From Parasponia andersonii (Eukaryota; Streptophyta; Magnoliopsida; Rosales; Cannabaceae), in NCBI GenBank assembly GCA_002914805.1, contig JXTB01000035.1, positions 1,170,571 to 1,234,570 of the forward strand: DNA of 64,000 bases, given 5' to 3'. Positions 12,263 through 24,352 of this stretch are shown piece by piece. The stretch's first letter is position 1. Every line of letters starts with the position of its first letter. A model generated the notes under the pieces. It had not been told where the DNA came from. It was given only the letters and a program-made list of their open reading frames with translations, and ran no database searches. The position numbers and the translations under genes were made by a program.

Positions 12263-14135
12263 TCCGTGTAAATGACTTGATACTTGTCTGAGGTTAGTAT
12301 GCGCAATGGTTTCTTCTCCTTCGAAGAATTTTTGCCATAGGTATGTAGCGATAATAAAGTCGGTTAATACCTATAGTATTTTTGGTTTTTAGCAAAATAT
12401 CATTAGTAAGTTGTGTCTTATAATCAAGTATAAGAGTATAAATAGGGAAGTCTATAGTGCACTTAATTATCACAACGTAACAGCTACCATCATTTGCATT
12501 CTCTGCGATTTAGGTAGTGAAATTGAAATAGCTCCATGAGGGGTTGACTCAGCCGTTGGTGGACGGTGGTCTAAGATGTAAAGGTAGCCAAAGAGGATTC
12601 ATTATTATAAAAGAGGAAAATACAAACGTAGAGGTAAAAAAGCATGATTCATTAGCTCTCTATATTTTCTTGATAAGCCATGATTTATGAGCATTCTTTA
12701 TTTACCTTCCTTTCTTTTCACCGTCACAAGGCAGGCATGATTCATTTGCTATCATTTATTATAAATCGTGTGCTAGCACGGTAAAAGGAACCTGCTGCAG
12801 TTGCAGAAAATTGTGGACCAAGATTCGAAGTTGGCACATGCCTAAAACGAATCGAATGGCATTAACTTGTGAAAAACAATGCAAGCTATAACTTATTCAC
12901 CGCATCTTCTTAAGCTAAAGTGATCATGTCAATCTTTGGCCACGCAGTATAACAATTGCCAAGTATGATATATTTTGCGGATGATAAAAAGTCATCAGAG
13001 AATCTGGCACTGAAAACATAACTTAACGTTTCTAATTTAAAGGTTCCTACAATGACAAAACTTGTACCAAGTAAAAACTACGCTAATCCTGAAACTCTTG
13101 CAGCTGCAAAATGCCAAAACCCCTTCCCATGTTTATTCAAGGAAGCGGAAAACAAAAGTAAACGAAGCATGAAAACCGAGGGGGGAGGAAAAGGAAGGGA
13201 AAGTGAGGCATTTTTATGCTACCACTCTTCAAGTGTAACAGCCGCCAAAGTACCTCGAATGGTCGCTACGATGTTCGCGGTTTCTAGAAGACGGCTGCCA
13301 TTGCTGTTCAAAAGGAAAACACGTAGCCACATTAGCAACTTGACACACAACAACAGACAAAAGCAAAAATTGATCAAGGAAATGACTTCAGTTACAAGAT
13401 GTAGTGCCTATCAAATCAATGAGAAAGGGTAAAACATATGGATATGATAGCAATACATTCAGCCAATTACCTCTATGGTTGCAAATCAACTATTCTACGA
13501 CGGACAACTTTCCCCTAACAATCCTCTATCTTCGAACACAAGGTTCGCTGTTATTTGGAAAAGTTTGACATGATAAATCGTGAACGTCATCTTTATTTTA
13601 CTCGGCATGAGAAATTTTTGACAAAAAAGCATGGACCAAGGAAAATTGCAAATCGTGCAGAAGAATGCATATTATATTTTGTTAGATTAAGGAGCAATTC
13701 TATGGGCACCTGGGCCCAACACCCCGTGATGTGTTAGCATGTTACTGAGGTATTATAATTAATAATTAATTGACAGGTCCTAAATTTAGGACCTCACCTG
13801 AATTGTAACTATAATCACCTCTTAAGGTAATTTTTAAATTTTCGATGTTTCCCAATTCCCAAAGTTCATTAATATACATCTCATCTTAGCACTAAGTTCC
13901 ACCTTACGATAGCTGAACACCTTTAACCAAAAAAAGCGATTGACCATAATGGAGATTATGAAACTATATACATTTATATATAGATATATATATATAAGGA
14001 AAAGCGGAAGATGAAATTTTAAGTAGCATTCTAGGTTCCATTCACTTATCGTTTCAACTATTTTAAACCCTAATTAAGAAAAGCATAAAACCTTGAAAAA
14101 AAGAAATAAAATAGTAAAAGCAACATTTACCATAT
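12263..14135. other. Intergenic between convergent genes
   Basis: This stretch separates the convergent response regulator and PDI gene. A TATAAATAGGG box is present near 12438-12448 with no gene behind it. The frame 13052-13432 (+) is not supported as a gene. The region just below 14136 is the PDI 3' UTR. Confidence 0.5.
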
Positions 14136-15134
14136 TTAGAGCTCATCTTTCGTTGCTTCTTGCTTTTCAGTCTTATCCCGGTTCTTTTCAATGAAAGCAA
14201 GGATGGCTTCCTTGGTTCTGTCCTCATCATACTGTGATATTTTCCCACTTGCTGACTTGAAATATAAAGTAGGATACCCTTTGACCTCAAAGGTATCATT
14301 TGGGATATCATTTGCAGTGGCATCCTGGAAATTGAAAATAAATGAAGTTATACCAGAAATATATTTTGACCCAGTTGATATCCAGTGGCTCCTAAATATA
14401 TTTTAGGAGGGGCAAACATAGAGATCAAAATTTTAAGCTAGCTTAAATAAAAATTCAACAAACATCAATTTGCTTACATATTTTTCAAGTTTAATATCAA
14501 ACATCTAGATTGTAAAATAAAATTAGTTTTCGTAACTTTGTAGTTGTAGTTGTAATTCTTACTCTATTTGATATTATGGTATCATTGTTTTCTCATGTAT
14601 AGAATAATGAGTAAAATTTTTATTTAAAATACCTTCTAAATTAGAGATAGAAAACTCACTTATTATATAAAATTTACAAACTAGGAGAAGAAAACAAAAA
14701 TGACATAAAATTTACAAACATGTAATTGTCATAGCTAAATATGTGAGTGAATTGAAAAACTTTTTAAAAAATGCAAATATAAAACATTAATTTAGACCAA
14801 TCTACCAAAAAATGTGTATCACATGTATCCATGTATCCATCATAATTTTTTTTTTCCCTAATTTTATACGTTGCCTAATATGACAAAACAATTATTAGTT
14901 GTTTAAACCAATAAATTTTAAGAAGAAAATAAGTTTTTGATAAAAGTTGGTGAGAAAAAAAATATAGAGGTAAAACAGATTATTAAGATAAACATTAAGA
15001 AATTTAAAAGTAAACAGACCGATGATACTTAAGGATTAGAGAAATAATTAACTTAATTTTGAATGGGTTAAATGTAGAAAGTTTAAATTTAATGCAAAGA
15101 AACCTATGATTTAATTGATTTAACATACAAATAC

Positions 15135-15170
<36 letters not shown>

Positions 15171-18100
15171 GTAGGGATTTTTTCCAAAAATGGAGGGGTG
15201 CATATGCCCCTCCTTGCCTTAACATGGCTCTGCCACTGTTGATATCAAGGGCAACATGTCTTCCACAACTCATATCAAGATATAGTTGAAAGAGCCCAGA
15301 TTGATTCCTCATTTTGATCTCTCACGAAGATGATAAAAAGAAATCCCATGAAAAGTGTTGAAGCAGATCTATGAATATATACATCCCTGCACAAATATTG
15401 CTGAGAAATTTGTGATGGAAAACTTACAAGCTTTGCAATAACAACATCGGGATCTTTTCCATATGAGATAGCAACTTCATCCAAGATTGGAGCAAGTTGT
15501 NCTAGAAGGACTGCAAAAAAAATGTCAATATGTATCCATTATTCCAATATTCCCTTAAAAGGAACAAAAGAATTGGTAAATTAAAATTTAGTTGCATGCC
15601 AAACCAAAAAACTTAAAGCGGACCATATAGTTCAAGAAATAAAAAGCGAGGCATAAAAATTGAAATGCAAATAACCAAAGACCTTAAATAGCACATAATA
15701 AAGTATAAAACACCAAGAGTAGTCATAATACACACCATTTTTGTCAGAATTAACATAGTCCTGTAGGGTCTCAGCAACAACCACTTTAACCGGCTCGTTG
15801 TTCTGCTCAGGGATTGGTTCAGACTTCTTGTATGGAGACACATTGCCATCCTGCAGTTATATCATTCAGCCATGAAGGTTAAAGAGACATAAACTTACAT
15901 TTACAAAAATAACTATTTGATGTACTTCCTTCGAGAAGAAGGTTACATAGATGAGAAAGATCACCTTGTATTCCTTCACCCAAGGTGCAATATGATCAGG
16001 CTGCAGATTTGACTTCAAATATTTTTGTCCATCATTGGTCTGTATGACTATTAGGGGAACTTGATCCTCTCTAAGTCCAAAATACTATTTAAAAAATCAA
16101 CAGAACACTTAACAAAATGGAAAAGAAAATTTAATACATTTAAATATGGGATTATAAGCAAAAAAGGACAAATTATGATATATCAATACTTATTGTATTG
16201 TTTTCCAAAAAGGAAGACATAAACAAATAAAAACCGGCCGATGAAAAGACACCAACCTGGAATGCACCTTGGCTAGCCTCAACATCTCCCAACAGAAAAC
16301 TTATACCCTCTGATTTGTATTTCTCAGCAACTTCACGATATTTTGATCTAAAAGCATCAACAACCTCAGCGGTGAAGTTCAGAAACAACATTGCCTACCA
16401 AAATCCGAAACTTGTATCAACGATACATAATTCACAGTATGGTATCATGAAAAGTAAAAGGAGTGGAAGGACTACGAAACTGCCCGAATATGCTTGAAAT
16501 TTGAGATATAATATACATACATATAAAAATATATTTATACATATATAACACGAATTCTCTATTTATTCGAGTGCTTGGTTGAGAATGCCAGACTCATGGA
16601 ATATATTTGCTTCAAAAACCATGAAAATGCAACATTGACAACCATCCACTTATCATGACATGCATCATCACTAGACCAGAAGATATAAGTGAAAATGCCA
16701 GAGTCATCACGCAAAAAATCATCCTCGCAAAAATAAATAAATAAATAATAATAAGCACTTCACAGGTACCTTTGCATTGGGGCTATTAAAAAATTTAATA
16801 ACAAAAGGGTGATTGCTAGGGTCTTTGTTAAACTCAGTCACGGTTGGCACACCAGAATCTTCAACAAATTTCTCCAGAGCCTCAACATTGAAATCCTGCA
16901 TCCATGATTCCTCAATAAGACATCTCACTCGACACGGTTAATCAAAACAAAATAGTTTATGGGCAAAGAAAAAAAAGAAAGATTTTACACATTTGAACTT
17001 TTTTTCGAATATTTAGTACCTTAGAATCAACAAAAAGCTCATCAAATGGCTTGAACAGTCTAACAAAAGGCCCAGTCACTGATGATTCACCACGCGGAAG
17101 GAGCTTGGCATCCCAAGTATGTCCAAATTCATAGTCAGAGCGCAGTTTTTCAGCCAAAGCTAGGAAGTTCTCAAACTCCTCACCAGAAAATTTAGGGAAC
17201 ACTCCAACCTGCAAAGACATTTAATTACATCTCTATGTGGCTAAAACTCCCTGCAAAAAGAGTGAGGCAAAATGCAAGAGGCGGCGCGGAAGATGTCGAG
17301 CACTTACAACAACAATCTTCTTGTCTTCAATAAGACCACTGGCGTCTTCCACCGTCTTAATTTCAGCAGATGCAGGGCCGCTTTGTTTCTTCAAGTAATC
17401 GACGATACCATCCGCCTCACGAGGTCCCTTGTATTCCTGAATATTCTTCCCTCCATTCCTCAGAATCTTAATGGTGGGGAAACCCCTAATATCGTATTCA
17501 GATACGATCGCTCTATTCTCTTCCTCATTGCAGTCAACTTTGGCTAAAACGACAGGGGGATCATGACTGCTCAGTACTGATGCAGCTTTCTCATACTACA
17601 AAGTAACAAATTTCGTCGTCAGCTAATTTCATACTTCTATTCCTTTCCTTCAACTACAGAATTCACAATTTCCGGAAAATAAATTAAACTGAATTGAATT
17701 AAATGCTTGTTACCTCTGGAGCAAGCTTCTTACAGTGCCCACACCTAAAATAAATATATAAAATTTATTCAACAAAGAATCAAGGAAAATCTCATCCAGG
17801 AACATTTCAAAAATATTAAGATAAATCCACAAAGAAATAATCTGTATCATCACACAAATTGAAGTAATCAAAACACCGCATGCATTAAAAATTTCTAGCT
17901 GGACTCAAATTCGTAAAATCAAATCTAGAATACAATCTACCAGCTTTATAAGGACAAATTAAGTTCGGATAATGGAATTGAGAAGCCAGATCCGGAAATT
18001 ACCGAACAATCAAGAGCTAAATCGATTGATTAAGATGAAATTAAAGCCATAGAAATGAAAGGATTTAGGTCAAACCATGGAGCGTAGAACTCGACGACGA

Positions 18101-18278
18101 TGAATTTGTGCTTGCTGATCGTATCGGAAAAGTTGGAGTGGTCCAAAGTGAGGACGAACTCCTTCGTTTCAGACTCCTTCGACTCAGATTCCTCAGCGGA
18201 AATCAGACTCAACGACGAGACGAAGAAGAGAAGGCCAGTTGAGAAAATGAGTAACGAAATCAAAACCCTAGACGCCAT
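14136..18278 (-). CDS. PDIL1: Protein disulfide-isomerase, classical ER type (PDIL1-like), second active site lost at an N
   Basis: Ten exons on the - strand: 18278-18076, 17744-17714 (31-nt microexon), 17595-17308, 17208-17020, 16895-16770, 16394-16257, 16084-15965, 15850-15736, 15510-15428 and 14324-14136. All are GT-AG and in phase, giving 493 aa as assembled; the plant family is usually about 500-515. A hydrophobic signal peptide covers residues 1-28, then an acidic stretch. The first thioredoxin-like domain carries [13 protein letters not shown] with CGHC at 69-72, split between exons 1 and 2. Domains b and b' follow (for example [10 protein letters not shown], then [17 protein letters not shown]). 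The last domain keeps [10 protein letters not shown] and [10 protein letters not shown], and the protein ends in KDEL, the ER retrieval signal. The enzyme forms and rearranges disulfides in secretory proteins. The second CGHC should follow VLL at residue 406, but a lone N (15501) sits there and about 10 codons are absent. An ER-stress element upstream suggests unfolded-protein-response control. Confidence 0.95.
14383..15238. mobile_element. Non-autonomous hAT element in PDI intron 9
   Basis: The element starts CAGTGGCTCC and ends GCTCTGCCACTG. Inside both ends an AGGAGGGGCA block recurs in inverted orientation. It is flanked by a perfect 8-bp target duplication TTGATATC (14375-14382 and 15239-15246), the hAT hallmark. 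The CAGTGGC...GCCACTG ends resemble Tip100-type hAT elements. It has no transposase frame and contains an AT microsatellite near 15140-15168. It makes up most of intron 9 (14325-15427). Confidence 0.9.
15501..15501. other. Single N replacing about 31 bases of PDI exon 9
   Basis: Reading the - strand across the N keeps frame ([14 protein letters not shown]), yet the family has EFYAPWCGHCK between VLL and QLAP. The missing stretch therefore encodes the second active site. The same motif exists in exons 1-2 of this gene, so a short-repeat assembly collapse is the likeliest cause. Confidence 0.8.
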
Positions 18279-18287
18279 TGTTAAAGG

Positions 18288-18288
<1 letters not shown>

Positions 18289-18319
<31 letters not shown>
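18289..18319. repeat. (CT)n microsatellite in PDI 5' leader
   Basis: A CT run of about 15 units (GA on the coding strand) sits 11-41 bp upstream of the PDI ATG, almost certainly within the 5' UTR. Confidence 0.95.
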
Positions 18320-18320
<1 letters not shown>

Positions 18321-18530
18321 GTCTAGCTCTGAGAAAGCTTGGTCTTTCGGGGACTGATCTTTCTTCTCTCTCGCCGCGTCTTAAAACGAAGATACAATAG
18401 AGAGAACGGTAAGGTAGAGCAAGAACGCGACAAACATGGTAGGCACACGTGACAGTCTTTGAGATATTTTTCCTATCCATACGCGCGCGAGTAGGTTTAT
18501 TGCATGCGTACTCCCTTTCTATTTGGTTCT

Positions 18531-18960
18531 GTTCCACGTGGGGAGATCTCATTGGTTCCGTGTCGTCACTGGTTGCTGATTTGGAAAATCGAAAACTTGA
18601 AGACTAATTCGCAAATATCAAAAACTGGTCGGATCTAAGAAAGATTCAAATAATAAAATAATTTTAAAAAATTCTTGAAAATGATTTTCTTAATTACCAA
18701 CAATAAACCTTTTAGAACTCTTTCCTAAAAGTTATTTAAAGTTTTTTTTTTTCTGAAAAATTTATAATTTGGTATAAGCACATCTTTTTCCTCTCTTGCG
18801 ATAATTCTTTTTTCATTTTTTTTAAAATAATCTTTTTATTATGTTTGTATTTTGTTTGTTAGTTAATTATATTTCTGTTTTTATGTTTTACATTTATCCT
18901 CTAATTCGCCTTAATTAGTTTGAAATCTATAACTAAAATTAGACATAATGACAGAATAAA
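18531..18960. repeat. Diverged direct duplication, copy 1 (contains the ERSE)
   Basis: This copy runs from the ERSE/G-box through GTCGTCACTGGTTGCTGAT and AACTTGAAGACTAATTCGC, then a T-rich stretch ending near AATTAGTTTGAAATCTA. It aligns by eye with copy 2 at about 19485-19885, about 950 bp away. Intervening sequence is AT-rich and gene-free. Confidence 0.7.
18537..18555 (-). promoter_or_regulatory. Perfect ER stress response element (ERSE, CCAAT-N9-CCACG)
   Basis: Read on the PDI coding strand, 18555-18537 is CCAAT, nine bases (GAGATCTCC), then CCACG. This is the exact ERSE consensus described for unfolded-protein-response genes in animals and plants. The CCACG half is also part of a CACGTG G-box core. 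It lies about 260-277 bp upstream of the PDI ATG, a typical promoter distance. In plants such elements are used by bZIP28/bZIP60 with NF-Y; that this one works is inference. Confidence 0.8.
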
Positions 18961-19484
18961 TTAGAAATTTTTTGAACTATAATAAAAGTCTTACTTTAAT
19001 ACTTAAATTTAGGTTTTAGTTCTTATTTCCATTTTGTAATTATCGTTGTATCTTTCATTTTAATTGGTTGAATACAACATGAAATAGTTTAAAATGAGAA
19101 TATACGTGCATATGACAATTTTATGCACACTGGACCAAAATACATTTTAGAATTCTTTGAAATATGGTATATTGTTAAAATTAATATTTTTCCCTTAAAA
19201 AAATTCAATGGAACAAAAGGACAAATGCACATTATGTGTTCTTTTTGTTAAAAATCGGGTAGAATATACGGTAAAAATGACTAAAGTAAAATATTTTTAA
19301 TGGTTTAAGAATCAAAATGAGTAAAATTTAATGCTTATAAACTAAATAAGTTGTCCTCATAAATCAGGATCTCTAGTCATTAATCCCAAAAAAGATAAAA
19401 AATTATAAGCTTTTGAAGTAATAATTTTCGATAAATTAATTAATTGCCTGAAACATGTCAAGCTCATTTCCAATATGATGATTC

Positions 19485-19885
19485 CAGTCGACGTGGAAAT
19501 ATGTTAGTGGCTCCGCATCGTCACTGCTTCACTGATCTGGAGAGTTTTAAAACTTGAAGACTAAAAATTCGCATCGAATGATGAGGAAAAAAAATCTAAT
19601 AAAATAAAGGATATAACTTATTTCTTATATAAAAATTAAGCGCATATCTTCTCTCTCGTGAATCGTGATTATGTTTTCGTTTTTCTTCTCAAAATGGGTC
19701 TTTCCTTTTTTTTCTCTCTTTTTTTTTTTTTTTTTAGTGTAAGGTCTTTCTCTTTTCATTAGGCGCATATCTTGTTTTCAGTTGACTATATTTTTATATT
19801 TTGTGGTTTGCATTTATTCTTTATTTGGCTTTAAATTAGTTTCGAATCTAGATATCTAGAATTGTATATAGTAACAAAATAACTC
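19485..19885. repeat. Diverged direct duplication, copy 2 (ERSE decayed)
   Basis: It matches copy 1 through CGTCACTGCTTCACTGAT, AACTTGAAGACTAAAAATTC and AATTAGTTTCGAATCTA. At the position of the ERSE it reads CGACGTGGAAATATGTTAGT, so the CCAAT half is gone. It thus looks like an old duplicate of the PDI upstream region without a gene. Confidence 0.65.
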
Positions 19886-20014
19886 ACTATAAGTTTGCCC
19901 ACTCGAGTGGTCACTGTAAGTTTTTGAATGGTGATTTTCCTTGGATTAATCTTCGTTTAAGAAGTGATAATTCTCCCTAAATCCNTCATGCTATGATTAG
20001 TTATAATATATATT

Positions 20015-20275
20015 ACATAATATTGTATTTAATTTAATATTAATAATACTTTATATTAAATTTAATTCATCGAACGAATAATTTTATTACATTCGCTTCA
20101 TCGAAATAAAGGTAGAAATAAATACAATCTTTAATGTTTTTTATAATATTATATTTAATTTAATGTTACTAATAATTTATATTAAATTTAGTTCATTTAA
20201 CAAATAATTGTTCTACATTCATCTCATCAAAATAAATATAAAATTAAATATATTATTTAATATTATAATACATTG
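20015..20275. repeat. Two-copy tandem repeat, period about 126 bp
   Basis: TTATATTAAATTTA occurs at 20051 and 20177, each followed by a TTCAT..AAC.AATAAT block and a CATTC..CTCATC.AAATAAA block. The copies are diverged and AT-rich. A single N lies just upstream at 19985. Confidence 0.65.
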
Positions 20276-20659
20276 AATTTAGCTATAAATTAAGCTTAAT
20301 CTGTACAATGTTAATATCAATTTGTGTAAAGTGATATAATGACTGGTTAATTGTTAAAAACATGTCAAGTATATCTAGATCTATATATGATATTTATTCA
20401 TTAGATAATTTATAATTTATTTCTTTTATTGAGCTCCTTTTATGACTTTCAAGTTCGGTGGTTTGGTGGTTGTACATGGGTACGATGATTCAAACGCAGT
20501 CGATTACTAGCCAATAAGATTGTAGCACCTTAGAGAACCGTGACGTCCTGAAGTGGACCACCAATGTTATTTTATATTTAGTGCACTCATCTTTCTAAGA
20601 ACTAATTTTAACACATGATTTCTACGCAGTATACAAGTTCTTTCAATTTCATTGTTGTT

Positions 20660-21490
20660 TTGAGAAAATGGCACTCCGTATGACCTTTTAGAAAATAGAA
20701 CCAAAATTATGACCTTCCTAAAATTAATTTTTATTTCTATATAATATTTAGTAGCATTTTTTTAAATATTTTAATTATCAGGAACCAAGAAATTAATTTA
20801 GTTAATGGAAACTAAGAAACTAATTTAGTTATTAGTAACTAATTTAGTTTATTGTAACTAATAATTAGACCAAAAAAAATTTAATTTGATTACTAGAAAT
20901 CAGAAAATAAAGATTATTAAAAACTAGAGAGAAATATTATTTAAACTAATTGTATTAGCTGAATCGGTTTTATTAACCAAAATATTTAGAAAAATGACAT
21001 TGAATGTCATACAGAAAATCTATTTTGGGAATGTCATTTTTTGTACTATTGTAAAAGACTTAGGTATAAGTGTGCAAATCCATACTTCTTAGAAAATCCA
21101 GTTTTAAATTCCAAAAAATTAAAAAAAAAAAAAACCAAATGATCTATATTTTTTGAAAATTTTCAAATTTATTAGAAAAGTATAACTTTTTAAAAATTTC
21201 TTTAGAAAATACTATTTTCAAACACATTTAGAAAACTACCACTTTTTTTAAGAATTGGTACTTTTCAATGGTAATTAAAGTAACCAGTTTGGTTGCCTGG
21301 TTACCTCATGTAACTTGAACTTGACCGATCACATCAAGTATCTCGTCAATTAGTAAAAAGTGGCATTTTTCTAAATATCTTCAAAAGTGGTATTTTCTAA
21401 ATAAATTCAAGATTTTCCAAATAATTTTAAAATCCATGATTTTTCAAAATTTTTAAAAAATTACCATATAAAATTAAATTTCCTAAAAAA
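20660..21490. mobile_element. Two adjacent Mutator-like foldback relics
   Basis: About 20660-21050 has ends resembling inverted repeats (AAAATGGCACTCCGTATGAC against AAAAATGACATTCCC on the complement). Its core repeats AACTAATTTAGTTA. About 21060-21490 has arms built on TTTAGAAAAT..CACTTTT and its complement AAAAGTGG.ATTTTCTAAAT. No coding capacity is visible. Boundaries are approximate and no target duplication was confirmed. Confidence 0.4.
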
Positions 21491-21760
21491 ATACTTATGG
21501 CAAAATCATGGAATTTTAGGCATATTTTAAATGAAACTTCATTTTTCAAATGATGTAACAAAATGATCAATCTATTATTATATTATTGTATATTCCAAGT
21601 GAAAAGTATGATGTAACTAATATAAAAATTAATATACTAATACATAAACTAAGTGTAAAAATATTTATATTGGTCATTTTGCTATGAAACGAGAAAAATA
21701 GATATTTATTTAAACAAAGGGTAAAAAAGTTCTGCTAGAAAATACCTACTAAATCATATA

Positions 21761-24352
21761 TGTTAGCTCCATTTTCCAAATATGGCCAAATTAAATAATT
21801 TAACCAATCATTTAATTATGTTGTAATACGAAGGATTATCATTATAAAAGCAGAAAAGTAAAAATAATACCGGATATTTTTATTTGGATCAGTTATCTCC
21901 TGATAGTCTATATCTAATAGGCCACGCTCAAAGAATAAACATTGTTAGTAAAGTTTGGAATGAATACAAATACTAATTTGACTTATACAATAAAAAACTC
22001 CATCTTTTTATTGTCGAAATGTGGATATATTCCTTCACCAATGTGTCTAACAAGTACTAGAAATTGATCTAACACTTAAGAAAAACTATACATACATGTA
22101 TAATGAAAAAACACATGATCACATCAGGAACGCAATAGAAAATTTAGCGGATTTAGGTTTTAAAATTTTTTATATGAAATATATTTTCATAACCATAGAA
22201 CGTGTATATATCAAATACAAGATCATGTATAACATATATCAAATCTAGATACATAAATCCTAGAGATGATATTAGGGTTTACCTCTTGTAGTATGCTCCT
22301 CCTCAATCTCCTTATAGATAGTGATCAGATCTCCAACCCTAAATCTTCTTATCTATACTCCATCTCTTGGTTAATGAGGCGAATGGACACCAAATTGAAT
22401 CATTCATTGGAGAACGATGAATGACACATTCTTGATCCTTTAGAACATTGGAACTTGAGATTGGAGTGTGAAATTGTTAGAAACTATTTCTTCCTTACTT
22501 GGCATATGGTGGCAGAAAATTCACTCACTCTCTCTCTCTCTCTGTGTATTTTACGTGTAGCACTAAGTATATTATAGTGTAGTTTTTTCTCTCATGTATC
22601 TTATACATATGAGGCCTGAAACTACTAATTTCAGTCGAACTAGGATTTGGCTTGTTCTCCAATATGGGCTTTAGGTGTATTTTTATAAATATATCTAACT
22701 CATGTAACTTATTTATAAAAATACTAACTTCTGTGTAGAATCATTATTTTACACAATTTCATGAATTTAATTTCACAAATACTACTAACTAATTAATGAG
22801 ATTTGTTGAGCTAAATAATAGGCCTAATGGATCCAAATAACCTAAGCTCTAATAGCATGATAAATACATAATAACTCTTATTATAGTATTTATATAAATA
22901 TTATTAATAAATAGAACACTCCATTAAAGGCCTAATATTGTACTATTAGATTAAATGTCATGTCTTTTATAGAGATCTAATTAACTAGTCTTGATTAACC
23001 GATCCATCTAGTATATTCTATACCACATATAAAACTTTATACAATGCCATAGTTAGATAGGTGAAATTATCGTACTACCTCTCCAATACATATTTACCTT
23101 TAAATTATCATATTTCTATCATGGAGTACTATTCTTAATGGCCACTTAGAAAAAATTATCAATCATTCACAAAGTGAATACTAAGATCTTAGATTAATTA
23201 TTCCATGAATCTTGAAAGGCCCTAAAATCTCCTCATAATTAACACTTTATCATGTTTATTTCTTTTCACACAAATAAAGTCATGGAATCTTTTTCAAATA
23301 AATAAACTATTCAACTAAGACAGTTTAATCTAGCAAATATCATAATTACATATAAGAGAAGGTTATTTATACTAAAAGGGTAAAATTAGAAATCTAATTT
23401 TAAGATAAATATCCTAACAGTGAGTACCATCCATCTTACGTTGACTTCGTACTTTTAAAATCCCTTCAGAAACTTGAAGTAAATCTTCTCCCGAAGATTT
23501 CGTGTTCATCCTCCTGATGAACACTCATAGTCAAGCTCTCCTTAACTTTGTTTGATCCTTTACTCATAAATTCCCTTCATAACTATGGGTCGATCTTCTT
23601 CCAAAGTATTGTATCACATGACTAAGACTACTCTTAAGTTTAAGAAAATGGCTAAAAGAAAATTCTTTCTATTACACTCAATAGCCAAAATATAATATGT
23701 GATCTCTACCTAAAACTACACTTTAGTGGCTTTTAAATAGAGAAAGCAAGTCTTCTCACATTAGAGAATTGTAAAATAACAATTAAGGGTATTTAATACT
23801 GATTAGAAGACTTGTAAGATTAGTCAAATTCAATACCGAACTTAGAAAATTGATTTGAAAATTAATTATTGATTCTGTCCATGTATTATAGCATGATCTA
23901 TCAATACAATCATATTTGAACAGAATAGAAAACTTCTAGATTTATTTCCAGAAAAAAAATAGTCAGTTACTTAAATCTTTTGATAACTTATAAAGTAATT
24001 TTAACTAATAAGAATCAGCACAAATGAGTTAAGAAAATTTCCATAAAAGATATTCACATAAAATATTCATTGAAATGAATTTCCTTAATGAAATATACAC
24101 ATATACTCATAATCGTTTTTTTTTTTTGTATAAATCAACTACCCATTCCTATACAATAAAATTTGTCCAAAAAGGTCTAAAAATCAATGTGATTAGATTT
24201 TTTAAATGATAATCACATAATTCGTGGTCTAAAAGTATATAATAGGCAAATACTGAAAACTTAATCAAAACAAATATTTAGTTGCATATTATAACATAAG
24301 CAGTAAATAGTCATATTGCAACATAAAGTTGCCAAAGGATTTTTCTCTTTTA
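21761..24352 (-). repeat. 3' LTR of the Sirevirus-type element, interrupted
   Basis: 21761-22057 aligns with 27510-27808, and 23423-24352 aligns with about 27809-28611. Between them lies a 1.37-kb insert. Shared stretches include ATTTTTATTTGG, GTTGACTTCGTACTT, GTATTGTATCACATGACTA and GCATATTATAACATAA. Divergence is visible throughout, so the element is old. Confidence 0.8.
22058..23422. mobile_element. Insert within the Sirevirus LTR
   Basis: This segment is absent from the other LTR and is flanked by AGTAC on both sides (22053-22057 and 23423-23427), which fits a 5-bp target duplication. It has no open frame. At about 22848-22866 it reads AAGCTCTAATAGCATGA, close to the complement of a tRNA-Met primer-binding site (two mismatches in 12). 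It may be a remnant of another LTR element; the class is not certain. Confidence 0.55.

Noticed and set aside
13052..13432. 126-residue + strand frame
   Set aside because: No recognisable domain. It overlaps a possible - strand terminal exon that reads slightly better, and neither is convincing.
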